From contig JASANE010010009.1 in the NCBI GenBank assembly GCA_030248225.1, forward strand, positions 51,073-115,072: DNA of 64,000 nt. Direction: 5' to 3'. A program made the position numbers and the translations under genes. A model generated the notes under the pieces. The model was not told the DNA's origin. It saw only the letters and a program-made list of their open reading frames with translations, and did not search any database. The stretch comes from Trileptium ribeirensis. Its lineage: Eukaryota; Nematoda; Enoplea; Enoplida; Thoracostomopsidae. Within the stretch, counting starts at the first letter, position 1. Each line of letters begins with the position of its first letter. Shown here piece by piece: positions 49,542-61,723 of this stretch.

Positions 49542-50540
49542 GTGAGTATTTTCATTTCATAAAGACCAGTTGAACAATAACTAATACTGATTCTGAATCA
49601 ACCAAAAGTCTGGCTTAATACTAGTTTTATGCATCTGTTTATAATAAACCGACGACTTTGGATGAACTACTAGGTTTATGCGGCTATTTAGAACGAACTA
49701 AAACTTTTCGTTAACGTGCCAGTTTCATGTGGCTTATAGGCGCGTTCGGAGTTTCTTTGATGTTGGAACTAAAAATGTCATATTAAATTCGTAAGAATCA
49801 TGTTTAATATTACATTTAGAGATTTCAAATTAAAAACAGTGTTGTACTGTAAAATTCTAGGATCATATCTTTCTTACATTCATATTATGCATTTAACCTT
49901 AAACCTTGTTATCTTTAATGATACAACGTTTGTGCTAAGCTGATGTCACATCGGCGTGCATCTGTTATTCACCAAAACGCTTCACAGAAGAAATGGAGAA
50001 AAACGATGGTTGCTACCGGCCATCATAGGTTAAGCACAAGGATCCTTGTTCGGCCGCCCGGCACATCGGTTAACTTGTCCACAGCTTCGCAAATTTGTGT
50101 GACGTTTACTTGCCACCACTTTACGTCTTAACTTTCGGCCTCGACTAACCAAATCATTAAGCATTATCCTCTCGCTTTTCAAGCTAATTTGTTTTGTGTA
50201 CAGTCTTGAACGAACTTTCACGGCACTGACGAATTGACGCTGGATCTTTTGTTTGCGAGACCCATACACTTAAGCATTACGCAGATTAGAAGCTGTTGGT
50301 CAGCCCCTTAAATCTCACAAAGCAATACAACGTATGCGCTAACGCAATATCTCACGACAATCTTATATTATCTTTAGCTCATCGCACGGAAATGTATGAT
50401 GTGACAAACGTATAAATTTACGAACAAAATGGTTATCATTGCGCGTTACTTCTGACAAAAATTACGATGGCTGCAGAAGAGCGTTCTGCAGTTTATTCAA
50501 CAGCATAAGAACAATAAATAGTTGTTATTACCTATTGTAG
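49542..50540 (+). other. HMX intron 1
   Basis: This 999-bp intron is bounded by GTGAGT and TTGTAG, phase 1. It is AT-rich at its left end. A more balanced stretch at about 49,930-50,280 has short random open frames on both strands but no recognisable protein. It could hold regulatory sequence, as HMX introns often do in other animals, but nothing in the sequence proves this. Confidence 0.65.
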
Positions 50541-50924
50541 TCCTAACGATTAATGTACATTTTTGTGCAACAAGTGCACGACAGCGGTTGCTTTTGAGTA
50601 GCGACAGCAATGCCTCCATAGTTACGCCGAGCGGGGCAAACAATCTAAAATCAGCTATCAACTTGTACTTGTCTTCTTCAGCAACAGGTTGTCCAGGAAC
50701 AATGAACCTCAGCACTTCAGCGAGATCTCAAGAACACACAGCGTTGTCAGAAGCTCCAATTTCTATAAGTTCGTCCATCACGACGACATCGAAACAGCTG
50801 CTGCAGGTACGAGCCGACCATCAACCATTTGCCAATTCGTTGAAAAATTTTGCAGCATCCGTTCGCAAAAACAGCGATTATAGATGCGATGGTGCAAGCT
50901 CAGGGTCAAGTAGCCCCGAAGAAG
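50541..50924 (+). CDS. HMX: HMX homeobox gene, coding exon 2 (Ser/Thr-rich linker)
   Basis: This is an open stretch of 128 codons' worth that joins in phase with exons 1 and 3. The acceptor is the TTATTACCTATTGTAG ending at 50,540. The single base carried from exon 1 plus TC gives Val, and the donor GTGAGT at 50,925 again leaves phase 1. The encoded segment is rich in Ser, Thr, Ala and Asn and ends in SGSSSPEE, a low-complexity acidic run typical of the linker before NKL homeodomains. No known domain is visible. Other AG dinucleotides further in (near 50,573 and 50,601) would give the wrong phase, which supports the chosen boundary. The 5' boundary is less certain than the 3' one, because the polypyrimidine tract is modest. 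Confidence 0.65.
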
Positions 50925-51181
50925 GTGAGTAGCAATCGTGTCAGTAAGGCTATTGCACCCCGGAGTAAAGTAAAAGGTCGCCATTCGCGAATGAATCGAG
51001 GGAACGAAGAGAGTTTCATTCCAGTATCTTGCGAGCGAGAGAAATGCCAGTAATATCTGCGAGTATTTTCCGAGTAAACGTTGGGAATAATAAGTATTAA
51101 TGCTGTTTTATAGAATTAACTTCTCATTCTATTGAAGTAGGCGTAGATTAATCGGTTTAGGATTACAGTCATTAGTTATAA

Positions 51182-51454
51182 CAAGAGTGCATTAGGGAAG
51201 AGTGTGACACTTTCCTGCACTCACATGTTAGTCCGTGTCAGATGACGCGGGTGTTGGGGGTAGCTCGGACCCCCAGTTTTTTTGGGAGGGGAGTCGGTGG
51301 GATCCCCTCAAATTCTGGGGGTCGGTTCATAGGCAGCTGCTTATGAACCGACCCCCAGATACTGGGAGGGTAAGGCCGAAAATGCCCACGTCATTTAACA
51401 AGGGCTAACATGTGAATGCAGGGAAGTGTCATACTCTTCCCTAATGCACTCTTG
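51182..51454. mobile_element. GC-cored foldback element, copy 1 (HMX intron 2)
   Basis: This 273-bp element has about 65-bp inverted arms that are almost identical. They start GAGTGCATTAGGGAAGAGT, continue with GACACTT and TGCACTCACATGTTAG, and end TGACG. The GC-rich core holds a near-perfect palindrome (GGGGGTCGGTTCATA...TATGAACCGACCCCC) at about 51,319-51,358. It has no coding capacity. The arms' high identity suggests recent activity or conversion. A sister copy lies at 61,724. Confidence 0.9.
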
Positions 51455-52268
51455 ATTATATTGATGGTCTATACTGTCGTCGCTTGTATTTATATGCTCA
51501 CCGGTAATGATCACCGAACTGATCCTCCTTGGCCTAGTTGCCAGTTGTAGAACTTGAGTTCGGGGATCAGATCATAGCCGCCTCGTTTATGGCGGCTGTT
51601 TTCGTACAAGACTGAAAGAAGAACAAAAAACGGCAGCAGACCCGGGTGTCAAGCATATCGATTGGAAATTACGTTAAATTAAATATAAATTACTTGTTTA
51701 GACCTATTAAGCACAAAATATGCATTAAATTGTAATTTATGTTATATGCTGGTTTTCCATTGAATTGCCAGCGTAAACCGTGTAAAATTCGAGTGACTCT
51801 TGAGCTGAAAATGTGCATATAAAGAGTGCGATTGACACTTTCTTTTGTTCAGGACTGTGACACTAGTAGTTAACTTCCGATTCATTTACACACAATCATT
51901 CCCACTATCCAGTTGACCTTTGGGGAGCTACTTCTATCTATCTCTGTTAATATAATGAGAAGTTTGTAGCTAAATCGATCCTTTCACTACCAATATACAT
52001 AGGATATAAATTAACTTTTAGTTTTCTTTGATTCAAATTATTAGCTTTCAATGCCTTTCAATGCAAAGAATGAAAATTCAGAGAATTCAGACCATTCGGT
52101 CGTATAAACTACAAATTGGGACGGGATTTTGCCCAAAATAAAAAATGGGATGTTAAATATTTGCTGATGAATTATCAGTTGCATACCAAATGCTTACGCC
52201 TATTTATGCGTGCATTTACCGCACCTCTATACTAGAAAAAATTGCAATATCCTCTTGCGTCAGGAAAC

Positions 52269-52772
52269 TTAAGGTGACACCACCAAAGATCCTATTTTGT
52301 TACGACCGATATCGAATCGCAAACCGGTGTTACGGAAAATAGGCTGCATTTCAGTCGGTTTTTCGGTAACAGAAAAAGACAAATTCAAATCCAAGCGCCG
52401 AAAATTATACCTTGTGTTCGAATAGAATTTCGGCGTTTTCAATTTGCAGATATTCGGCTCCCTATTTAAATTTGGATTATTTATTGTTGGCGCGCAAATT
52501 TAATGCAAAAGTGACGTCACAAGTAAATCAATCCTGTGGTTAAAGTCTTCGGTTTCGCGACCAAACCGGTTTAATTCAAACTCGACAAATTTTCGTTGCC
52601 AAAAATTCAGGTAATTTTACTTGAAATTTTCGCAAGCACAGAATGGCTAGATTTCAATCGCATGCAATGCGTTTTCGAACAGCTTTAGGCCAAATTTCAA
52701 TCGACCAAAAAGCATTCCGTAACAAATTTTATACAAAACTACAAAACAGGATAGTTGGCGGGGTCACCTTAA
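52269..52772. mobile_element. TTAA-bounded MITE, piggyBac-like
   Basis: TTAA occurs at exactly both ends (52,269-52,272 and 52,769-52,772). Inside are imperfect inverted repeats: GGTGACACCACCAAAGATCC on the left, and GGTGACCCCGCCAACTATCC as the complement of the right. TTTTGT follows both. The 504-bp length, TTAA boundaries and lack of coding capacity fit a non-autonomous piggyBac-type element. Matching bases just outside the TTAA (AAAC) mean the true inverted repeat could instead be longer, so the superfamily is provisional. Confidence 0.65.
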
Positions 52773-53929
52773 GTTTGTTCGCGCATAAAGCGGGCTCATG
52801 AATTACAACCGCCAATAAAATTTTACGTAGAGACTATGATAGACTTTAGAAGCTCTATCATGAGTGTTTGATTTTAGCAATTACATGTTACATAGTGTAG
52901 ATCGTGTGGTACACACCTGAATAATTAGCAATCCTTTAATTAAAACGGAACATGAAAAGCTAGCGGAGTTTTCAGTGGGGCTACTACGAGGAAAAAATCG
53001 TGAAAATTATTTTATTGTCTGTGGCTGTTCTTCATAACTCATTTTCGGATGAACCCATTTAGATAAAATTTTTGTTCGATACCAAGAGATGACGATATGC
53101 TTTTTAGTTGAACAAGAACTGCTTCGATTCTACATTCCAGGTTAAAATGGCAAAAAACAGGTTTTAACGATTCTTTGCCAAATCCGACTACACGAGTACC
53201 ATGTCTTCGCAGCCCATATCTCGTGACACAACCTTAGGTTTTAAGGTCGACGAACTAGATTTCGAAAAGTAGTGCATTTTCATTTGTTTTGTTTATGTAT
53301 TGCCCAGGGCATCGGGAATGGGCTATATAAGGTTTTCTTAAACTTCGAACGCATGTGGATAAAGCTGCCTTTGAGTACAGAGGCAAGAAGAACCGCACAG
53401 ATTTTTTGCCAAATTAATCGTTGGCTTTAGATAATGTAGGCTAAATTGCAATAACAAGTTGTTTTTTCAATGTCTTGTGGAGGTACATAATATACCTAAT
53501 ACCGATGCAGAATTATGCATAAGATGCACAAATTACTTCACTGTTAGTGTACTAAACAGAACACCTTTTCTGTTATCCATCAGTCGCATGTTATAGTCAC
53601 AATAATCAATATCTACGCGATTTCAACACAAATTTGCTTGTTTTGCTGTCTTTTGCCGGCATGTTTAATACTTTAGATCACCTTATACCGTGAAAAGTTT
53701 TATCTCAACAATTTTAAAAATTTCTAACATCAAAACTCTCCTTAATTTATCTATAACAGTTACGTTGTTTAGATCCTGGTTGTGGACAGAGACACATACA
53801 GGTAAAATTTTTTACCAATATGTCCCGATGGTTAAGTTCAAACAATATAGCAAATTGAAGATATCCGTAATACGTTCATGAGCTAAAGCAAGAGTCGATA
53901 ATAGTCGAATCTGCCGAAGAGTGTTACCG

Positions 53930-54265
53930 TCTGCTACCTTCCTGTATTATCGCCCGCGGTACGTTTTCCATGTTACTCTCCCACGTTTATGGTCCACTTG
54001 ATGGTTTATACACATGACTACCACAGCTTCGTTCTTGTACCACCCTGTCAAAACACCCAGATTTTTAGACCACCGACTTACACCGCGCCCATGTTCCTGG
54101 ACCACTAAATTTACAACTCACATGTGTTCATAGGCCACCAAGTTCAGACTACCCCGGGTTCATGAACCGCTAAGTTGGCAACCCTTCAGATTATTGGACT
54201 GTTAATTCAGACGCCCCAGGTGCCTGAAACATTAATTTAAACCACCCCAGGTGCCTTGTCAGGGG
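53930..54265. repeat. Degenerate minisatellite, about 32-bp unit
   Basis: Successive segments of 30-33 bp follow the pattern CCACTAAGTT, then ACCACCCC, then AGGTTCCTGAA. At least six units can be followed from about 54,071 to 54,265 and perhaps three or four more to the left. Divergence between units is high, so the array is old. It lies in HMX intron 2. Confidence 0.7.
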
Positions 54266-54889
54266 ATTTTAAGTAATAAGAGTTCTGTATTTTTAAACTT
54301 CAAGGAAACATTGCAATTTCGAACAACTTACTTTTTGCGACAGCGTCTTTGAGTGTAAAGTTATATTTTCAACGTTAGGGTTGCTTGTTTTTGGATACAA
54401 AAACTCAACATAAGCTTTCCATCGATTACCTACTGTAACGGTTTTGAGGCAGTACAGATCATACTTGGAAATAGTTTGGCGGGTTACTTGAAGCATCAGG
54501 CCGAGTTACTCAGGAGGTCACGGTATGGTACTGCATAGTGGCCGTCCGATCTGTTAACATGACGATTTTCGTTTATTTTCTTGATGTAATTTTCATGTTA
54601 AAGTTCAACGATTTTTCTGCGCTTCATCTCTTTCTGAATATTTATGTGGGACATTTTTATTTGGATTATGGTCGCTATGCAGATAATTTTGTCATTCCAG
54701 TAGCCACAACATGGCAAAAAGGCGATTAACATTTTATATACTTTCGGTAACAAATAATGTACAGACGTTTGAAGCTTCATATAAGTAGGCCACATCTGGA
54801 CAAATAGAGTGCACAATTCGGATTTTTGTAATTCCAATTCTACCTTCACTACAGCAGTTATGGTAAATTTAGATAGAGCTTTGACAGTA

Positions 54890-57482
54890 ACTAAAACAAC
54901 AGCTACAGCAACGACAGCAACAGCGACAGATATAAAGGCAACAGCAATAGTGGCGGCGACAGCAGCGTTATGAGTTGCTGAACCCCTATTGGGTGTGGAA
55001 TGGTCTACACCACCGACCCGAAAACTGAATTAGAAACAGACCTTAGTGATGCCCGATCGGGTATAAGTGACAAGATGATAATAGTGACTTTGACTGAGCA
55101 GCCTGCTGTACCCAGTTCATCGTGGGGAGGTCATGTCTGATGGAAACTTAGACAGTTGCTGAAAGGACCCGTAAATACGAGTCCAAAAAGTTCAAAGACT
55201 TTTATGAAAAGGATATTACTTCAGCGATAAAATAAAATCAGAAGAAAATACATTGTCAATCTGGCGCAGCTAAAAAACAGTCTCGTAAAAGAACAGCGCA
55301 ACATGAAGGCACTACATTTGAAACTGCACAAAAACAATCTAAGAAGGGTGTTAAACCACATTTTTTCAAGATTGACTCGTATGGAAAGGCGATGGTGAGT
55401 GGCTTAGACGTCGTTAGCACAGATAAGGCTAATCTGGTGAAGCCAATGATAGATGATGAGATTGATGAACTATCTGCCAGTATGGTGGTAGGGATTGAGG
55501 AAGGTATGAAAGCCTGAAATTTGAACTTCGAGGACTTTGGCTTAGGGTTACCTGTAATAGAAAAGAAACTCATCAATTTCTGAAGAAAGTTTTTGAAGAC
55601 TGGAACAGAATGCCCGAATGCCTCATAAAGAACTTCCACTCAGTTATCTTGCTAATATCGCTACCTGCATTCTCACATCGGAACGAATGGTACCTCCTGA
55701 GGACACGGAAGGGGTCAAATAAGCGCAAAGGTGTAGTTTTTATTAGAAAAAGACGGCTGGATGGTCTAATGGATATTCGCATTGGAGCAAAAATATTTCA
55801 TCGGACGACGCGCTCAAATATCTTTGTTTAGCCTTAGAAGAAGGTGTAACATGGAAGACTCGTATTAAGGAATTGCGGCTAAAGGCCTATAGAATTCTTT
55901 TTGCTCTTAGAAGATGTGTTGGAGGCAGCTGTGGGACTGGCGATTCAAGCTATCCACATTCTTTATAATACAGTATTCGTTCCTTTACAGAGTGGTTTAT
56001 TGGTCGCTCAGGACTGAACTAATTACTTATAGTAAAATGTAAGCAAGGGTCCAACTTTAGCTTGTCCCATTATCACTGCTGTATTTAAACCCACACCGGT
56101 GCGCGGCATTGATATAATTTAAGTATACCGCCAATTGATATTCTAATCAAGGAACTTGGGGTGAAACAATATCTTAGGCTTAAAAATTTAGGTCTTTGGT
56201 ACGGTATTTATGCTTTGAGCTCACATGCCATATGGAAATGTTAGTTAAGGGCATTGGATGTCTATTACATTCCCACTTGTGATATTGTTAGGTCTACAAT
56301 ACGCTATCAGAATAGGAGTTATAAGGATTGGACTGGTGTTAACCAAAATGACATGCACCTGCTCTGTTACACAGATGGCTCGGCCATTGATGATGGTAGC
56401 AGGCGTTGTGGTGCAGCCGTTTACATACAAGGTAGAATAAGAAAATCTTTCGCCTTAGGCAGCCTGACTACGGTATTTCAGGCAGAGGTCTTGGCCATAG
56501 AAAAATATGCCATGATAATAGATGCTCTTAGAATTAAAAATACAAAGATAGGTTTTTTAGTGATAATCGAGCAGTTGTGGTGGCTCTTGGGAAAAGACAG
56601 GTAAAATCTTTATGCACACTGTGGTGTATAAAGCCGCTAAACAGGATAGGCCAAAATAATAGGATCAATTCAATGACGATCACACATTGCGAATGAAATG
56701 AATGAATCGGTTCAGCCGTTCTTATATACTTTTTCTTATATGAGTTAAATATCTTCTGGTCGCACGCCCATCAATCTATACTTAAATTTGTTTTGGTCGC
56801 ACGCCTTTCAAGCTGTAGTTAATTTTGTTTTGGTCGCACGCTTATCAAGCTGTATTTAATTTTGTTTTGGTCACACGCATACGCCGCTTTAGTCGCTCAC
56901 ACGCCTTTAGTTGTTCATATTCTTAATTCTTATTTCTTCAAACGCACTGAGATATTGTGGGGAAAACTTGAAAAGAGCACTATAGGGGGAAAACTTGAAA
57001 AGATATTCTAGGGGAGAAAACTTGAATTGATCCAAATAATATAGTTCCTCTGGCCTAGGTTATGGGCCATTCTGGAGTTGAGGGTAATAAAATATCAAAT
57101 GAAATAACCAGACTTGGGTGTAGTAGTAAGACCTTGGGACAGAAACATGCTGCTATAAGCGTTTCCGTAATTAAAACGTGGTTTGACGAAAGGTTAAAAT
57201 AAATACGAATAAACATCGCATGAGAATCGCTATACAATATTTGACAGGCCGCGGTACATTTAGTTCCCGTTTATTTTGAATAGGTGCATTAGACAATCAC
57301 TTGTATACATACTGTGGAATACTGCAATGCAGCCAGACACTGTGAAGCACTTGTTAAGGGACTGCATTGTATTGAAGGACTTTGGAAAGACATTCTTTAG
57401 AACTGATACATTAGATGAGGCGGAGGAACGTAATTGTAGCTTATCTAGAAATGTAGGATTTACGAAAAGTATTACAGAATAA
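54890..57482 (+). mobile_element. Non-LTR retrotransposon with RNase H domain, internally deleted
   Basis: The 5' part (54,890-55,520) gives hydrophilic frames (for example GVKPHFFKIDSYGKAMVSG) that could be ORF1. From about 55,840 frames match the C-terminal part of RT (VTWKTRIKELRLKAYRILFA). RNase H follows: YTDGSA at 56,367-56,384, FQAEVLAIE at about 56,477-56,503, SDNRAVVVALGK at about 56,558-56,593 after a frameshift, and GHSGVEGN at 57,064-57,087. All four expected acidic/His positions are therefore visible. A C-terminal segment ends at 57,480. Endonuclease and most RT are missing, and an insertion splits RNase H. The layout suits the I/Jockey-like groups of LINEs. Confidence 0.75.
56660..57055. 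repeat. Insertion with two minisatellites inside the LINE RNase H region
   Basis: The LINE reading stops near 56,660 and resumes near 57,055. In between are two tandem arrays. TGGTCGCACGC-type units of about 37 bp start at 56,758, 56,794, 56,831 and 56,868. GGGGAAAACTTG-type units of about 26 bp start at 56,959, 56,986 and 57,011. No terminal inverted repeats or duplication are evident. Confidence 0.75.
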
Positions 57483-57929
57483 ACATAAGTTGGATTTGGG
57501 GAGCTGAAATGGACCTTTTTGTCATAGTGAGATTTTTATACCGCATATTTCGCTTATTTATCTTTCTATCTTTAAGCACCTTTTGTTTCAAGCCGGCAAG
57601 CACTGGACACAAAAGTGTCTCTTTTGCACGAACTATTCTGTGAAATCGACATAACATTTGTTACAAATTTTGGCGCAAGTTGGACTATTTGTAAAAATAC
57701 TTTGCATGGAAATGTAAAAATCCTTTTGGTAATTAAATCACCATTTGCCACATTAGAAATTATACTGTCAGACCAGTGCGAATAAAATGAGATGACTAAA
57801 ATGTGATACTAAGGTTTCAAATTCTCAACTAAAAGTGTATTGTAACATAAAGATTGAAAATTATATCGCTGATTTATAAATAATAAGCACATAATAAACG
57901 ATAAAATAAGCAAAATAAACTACTATAGG

Positions 57930-58330
57930 TGCCCAAATAATTACCCCTGAAGGGCTATGTACCTCATTCAAGCCAAATCTATCTCTTTTGGGGTCCTATA
58001 TGGGTTTAGTTCATAGGTACCGATGGGAGTATGTGGGGATTATCCCCTAAGAGTCGGACCCATATCAAGCCAAACCAACTGTGACCCTCAAGGCTCCACA
58101 AATCAACCTCCCCCATCCGGGCCCGCCAGATGCGCTCGTCACATTAATTAGAGCACAAACATGCTAAAATAAAGTAAAAAATGGCAAAAATTCAGGTAAA
58201 TTTTAGCAAAATTGAAAATCGTGAGTTCCTACAAAATTCAAAAATTTATCCCGCCACTCCTGAAGAGTCTCCTCCGTCAAGACCATCCACCGCCCTAAGC
58301 CCGCAACCTTCGACACATATGGCTTAGTGG
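57930..58330 (+). mobile_element. GC-walled A-rich repeat, copy D
   Basis: The GC-rich left wall is at 58,080-58,145, the A-tract core (AAAAAATGGCAAAAATTC and similar) at 58,150-58,250, and the right wall at 58,250-58,315. The core shares GTGAGTTCCT-like words with copy C. The preceding 57,930-58,080 has a more balanced composition, with CCCCTGAAGGG and GGGGATTATCCCC palindromes, and may belong to the same unit. It ends about 280 bp before HMX exon 3. Confidence 0.5.
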
Positions 58331-58607
58331 CATGTACCCTCACTCTCCAGTCAGTTTAAAATTTAGTGTTCGGCAAAACGCTAAATGGTCAGTGCAATGC
58401 GACTTGATGATTTTAAAATTAAAAAATATATTTCTGTAAAATTTACAGTCAGGAAATGTGCCAATAAAGCATCAGTATTCTTAAAGCCTAATTTTAAGTA
58501 TGGATTGATCGAAGTGTCATGTAATTACGTTACGGCACTGAACAGAGAAATCTAAGCACATAAATATGTAAGTCTTTTGAAATTTGCGTCAAATGGAAGA
58601 CTTTTAG

Positions 58608-58848
58608 ATGCCGCTAATCCGCACGCACGCAACGACGCCACGATATCATCGCGAGACAATAGTTCGATTGACGACGGAAATGACTATGAGGAATCGGAGG
58701 TTAGTGGCGGGCGCATTGCAGGCATTACGGTAGATCCACTACATTCACCAATCGACGCTTCGTGCAGCCCAAAACGTAAGAAGAAAACCAGAACGGTATT
58801 TTCTCGAAGCCAAGTTTTCCAGTTGGAATCAACATTCGATATGAAGAG
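58608..58848 (+). CDS. HMX: HMX homeobox gene, coding exon 3 (acidic linker and first part of homeodomain)
   Basis: This exon encodes an acidic Ser/Asp/Glu-rich linker, then the basic N-terminal arm and helix 1 of the homeodomain. The run [20 protein letters not shown] followed by DMKR is diagnostic of the HMX/Nkx5 family. Numbering from the conserved Trp48, the arm has Arg5, and the exon ends within the codon of residue 24. The acceptor CTTTTAG ends at 58,607 and receives phase 1 (G+AT gives Asp). The donor is a non-optimal GTATAT at 58,849, leaving phase 2. Reading through the donor reaches a stop six codons later, so splicing is required. It lies 7.7 kb downstream of exon 2. The family assignment is very secure. 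Confidence 0.95.
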
Positions 58849-61723
58849 GTATATTTATAATATATAATTGAGGAAACGGTCAATCATACATTATGTCCTT
58901 TAAGATAAACTAAATATAGACAAGAGAGTTAGTGTCTTGAAAACACTAAAAATACTGAGATGAGCTCCTCCGCCGTCTCCGGCTACCCCTATAAAACCTC
59001 GGAACGTCAGCATGTATGAATATATATTAATGCATATTCATATCCACATATATATCGAGACTTTTACAATATAAGGTTGAACATTGTATCGGTCGTGTGA
59101 ATATAATCGAGTAAATCGTAGTCCAGACGAAACATGAGCGCATGGCTTGGTCTTGTCTGCTACCGTTTTTATTATAAGGTTAGAGGCTTTAAGATCCCGA
59201 ATGAGCTGGCTCAATAGAATGTATACGTGAGAGCAATGCCTTTTTTTAAAGGGCAGAGTTTCGAAAATCCGATTCGTTACACTTCTTCTACTTATATAGC
59301 ATGGCTGCACATAGATTTTTCAAAAGCAAAACTTGGAATAGTACAGCGTACCAGCCTTTTAAGTATGCCGAAATGGTTCATCAATTTCAATTTTGCTATT
59401 GTAAAGGTAAGACGCAGTGTTTCGTGTTTCTTGCGAGCTGGGTCGAATAGTTGGGCCTGGTGTGCCATAATTTGGATCCAGGAAATTCGGCTGAGCGTAC
59501 TTCAACCGGTCTACGCCGAGACGAGATGTATGAGCTAGTTGCTATCAGACTATAATGGAATCTGATAGATGGTTGAGATTTGGATATTTGACTTTTCTGC
59601 GTTCATATTTCAATATGGGGTGTTCATATATTGTATTAAGGGGTTTTATAGGAATTTTATGATACTGTTCCGATTGTTGAATTAAGTTATTAAGGAAATG
59701 TTTAACAATATCATTTCCACGATAAACGGTTGGTTCGCGAATGTTACTGTATCAATGCAAGTCATAAGTATATATCAAAATGGGGATGACGTTGATACGG
59801 ATTCGCACTTGATGTGGCTGTTGATGGTTCACACGAATGAACATTTCGAAAATACTCTCGAAATCTGAATACATAAGATAAGGGGAACATTGCATTATTG
59901 AAATGTTTATAAATTGTTGCGTTGCATGGGATGGAAGTGTATCAATGCGAGATGGGATAGCGTGTCAACACCGTTGTAAATGTCTATCTCGTTTTTCTCT
60001 TTTCGAATATTTTCGTTTTCCAGGTTTTGTATTAAAGTGAGCAGTCATTTCTATTCCGTCGAGTTTGCGCAACATTTAGTTTACATTTTCCCGAAATTCA
60101 GAGTTTTATACCCCGTTGCAGCTGATTGTAAATTAGTTGTTGCAACTTTTGGTGTCAATGTGCTAGGACGTTCAATAGATTTTTGACTTGACTCCTTGGG
60201 TACCAGGAACTAACTGAGCAGTACCTTTTAACGCCTTAATCCATCATCGCAAAGTGAACAAGTCGCTTTGGTCAACGACGGTCAATTAATTGTTGTTGGG
60301 TAGTATTTATATTGCCTTGTGACATTTGATGTAATTGCTTGAGATGATCGATATCAGATGAATGCTGTATGTTTGTTGATGTTGATGGTTGCGCTTCCAC
60401 CAAGGTAGGAGATAACGGTTGAATATTACTTTTGGAACAAAGTTATAAAAAGTTATGATATGTTTGCTATGTAACTGATTTGATGCAAAAAGTATTGACC
60501 CGCTGATCAAATTATCGAAAAACCCCACAAAAATGTTATTGTGAAGGAGAAATAACCGCATAATAATGTAAAAGTAATTATATTACTAACATAAAAATTA
60601 TAAGAAACACATTATTATAACTGCACGGAATTCATATCTAAGCTACGTAAATTTGTAGTTTATATGATTTGAATAATATTCTATATAAATTATAAGTATA
60701 TTTTATATACATAACTAAACGTTATATACAAATCCAGTCTTAGTTTTGAAACATTTCTAATATCCTAACACCATATCATGCGACATCCATGATGCTATGA
60801 CGAGTATGAGCGTGTTCGCAGTAGAAAATTTTGTTAATTCATTTAAAGCCAGTTTTGCTCATAGTACCGGAAAAGAATTGGAAAAACGCGAAAAACGCAC
60901 TTAATTGCTAATATTAACCTCGTGCACACGAGATTACAATGCCCAGTGTCGTACAAGTTGGCCACAATCACATCTGGCTAACTGGTTTTCCAAATACTGT
61001 ATATATAAATATCTATACTAATTTATTAGGTTGAATAACAAAATTGCCGTTTGAGCAACATCAAAATAGTTAACAAATTCCATTGCAGTAACCCAACTTT
61101 GGTATATGCAATACAAGTTTCATCCAAATTCTGGCTTTGTGAACACTAAGTACCTCCACCCTGCACATCATGAAACAAATCAAAGAGAATTTCATATAGT
61201 CATATTTTATAAAAGCTATGGATTAAAACACTATTTGTAAGGCAGTGATGTGGATTGTGGCAAACAACAGAATTTCGAGCGAATTCTCTAGTCTGAAACC
61301 ATGTCATGCTACATTACATAACAGTTCAATACACACACATACAGCTATTGCAACGTGACTTGTCACCAACTGTTATGGTCTTTTAAGGCTGTAAAATATT
61401 TTGACAGCAATTTTATAGAATAAACTGAGAAGTTTACAACGTGACACGTTTGCCAGCAAGCTAGTAAGTCAAAGTGTCTAAAATACCTCGAAAAGTTAAA
61501 TATTGAATTTTTTGTTCGATTAGTGTGAATAATAAGCTTTTAGGTTTATCTATCCCTTTAAGTTGGTTTTACTGTTTAAAGCAACATTGAGACGTCGTTA
61601 TTTATGTAAAAGTCCGAAGAAGATGATATTTCTAAATATTTCAAGCAAAATTATCGAATTTTTGCAATATTTCAGGCTTGTTGTACATAGTGATCTAGAC
61701 CAAGTCTACAGGTTTCCAGAATT

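Larger units (their letters stand above)
50925..58607 (+). other. HMX intron 2 (7.7 kb, transposon-rich)
   Basis: The donor is GTGAGT and the acceptor CTTTTAG, phase 1. The intron contains a foldback element (51,182-51,454), a TTAA-bounded 504-bp element (52,269-52,772), a degenerate minisatellite (about 53,930-54,265), a dead LINE (54,890-57,482) with a nested insertion, and a GC-walled A-tract element (about 58,080-58,330). Between these the DNA is AT-rich with no recognisable exon. Confidence 0.7.
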
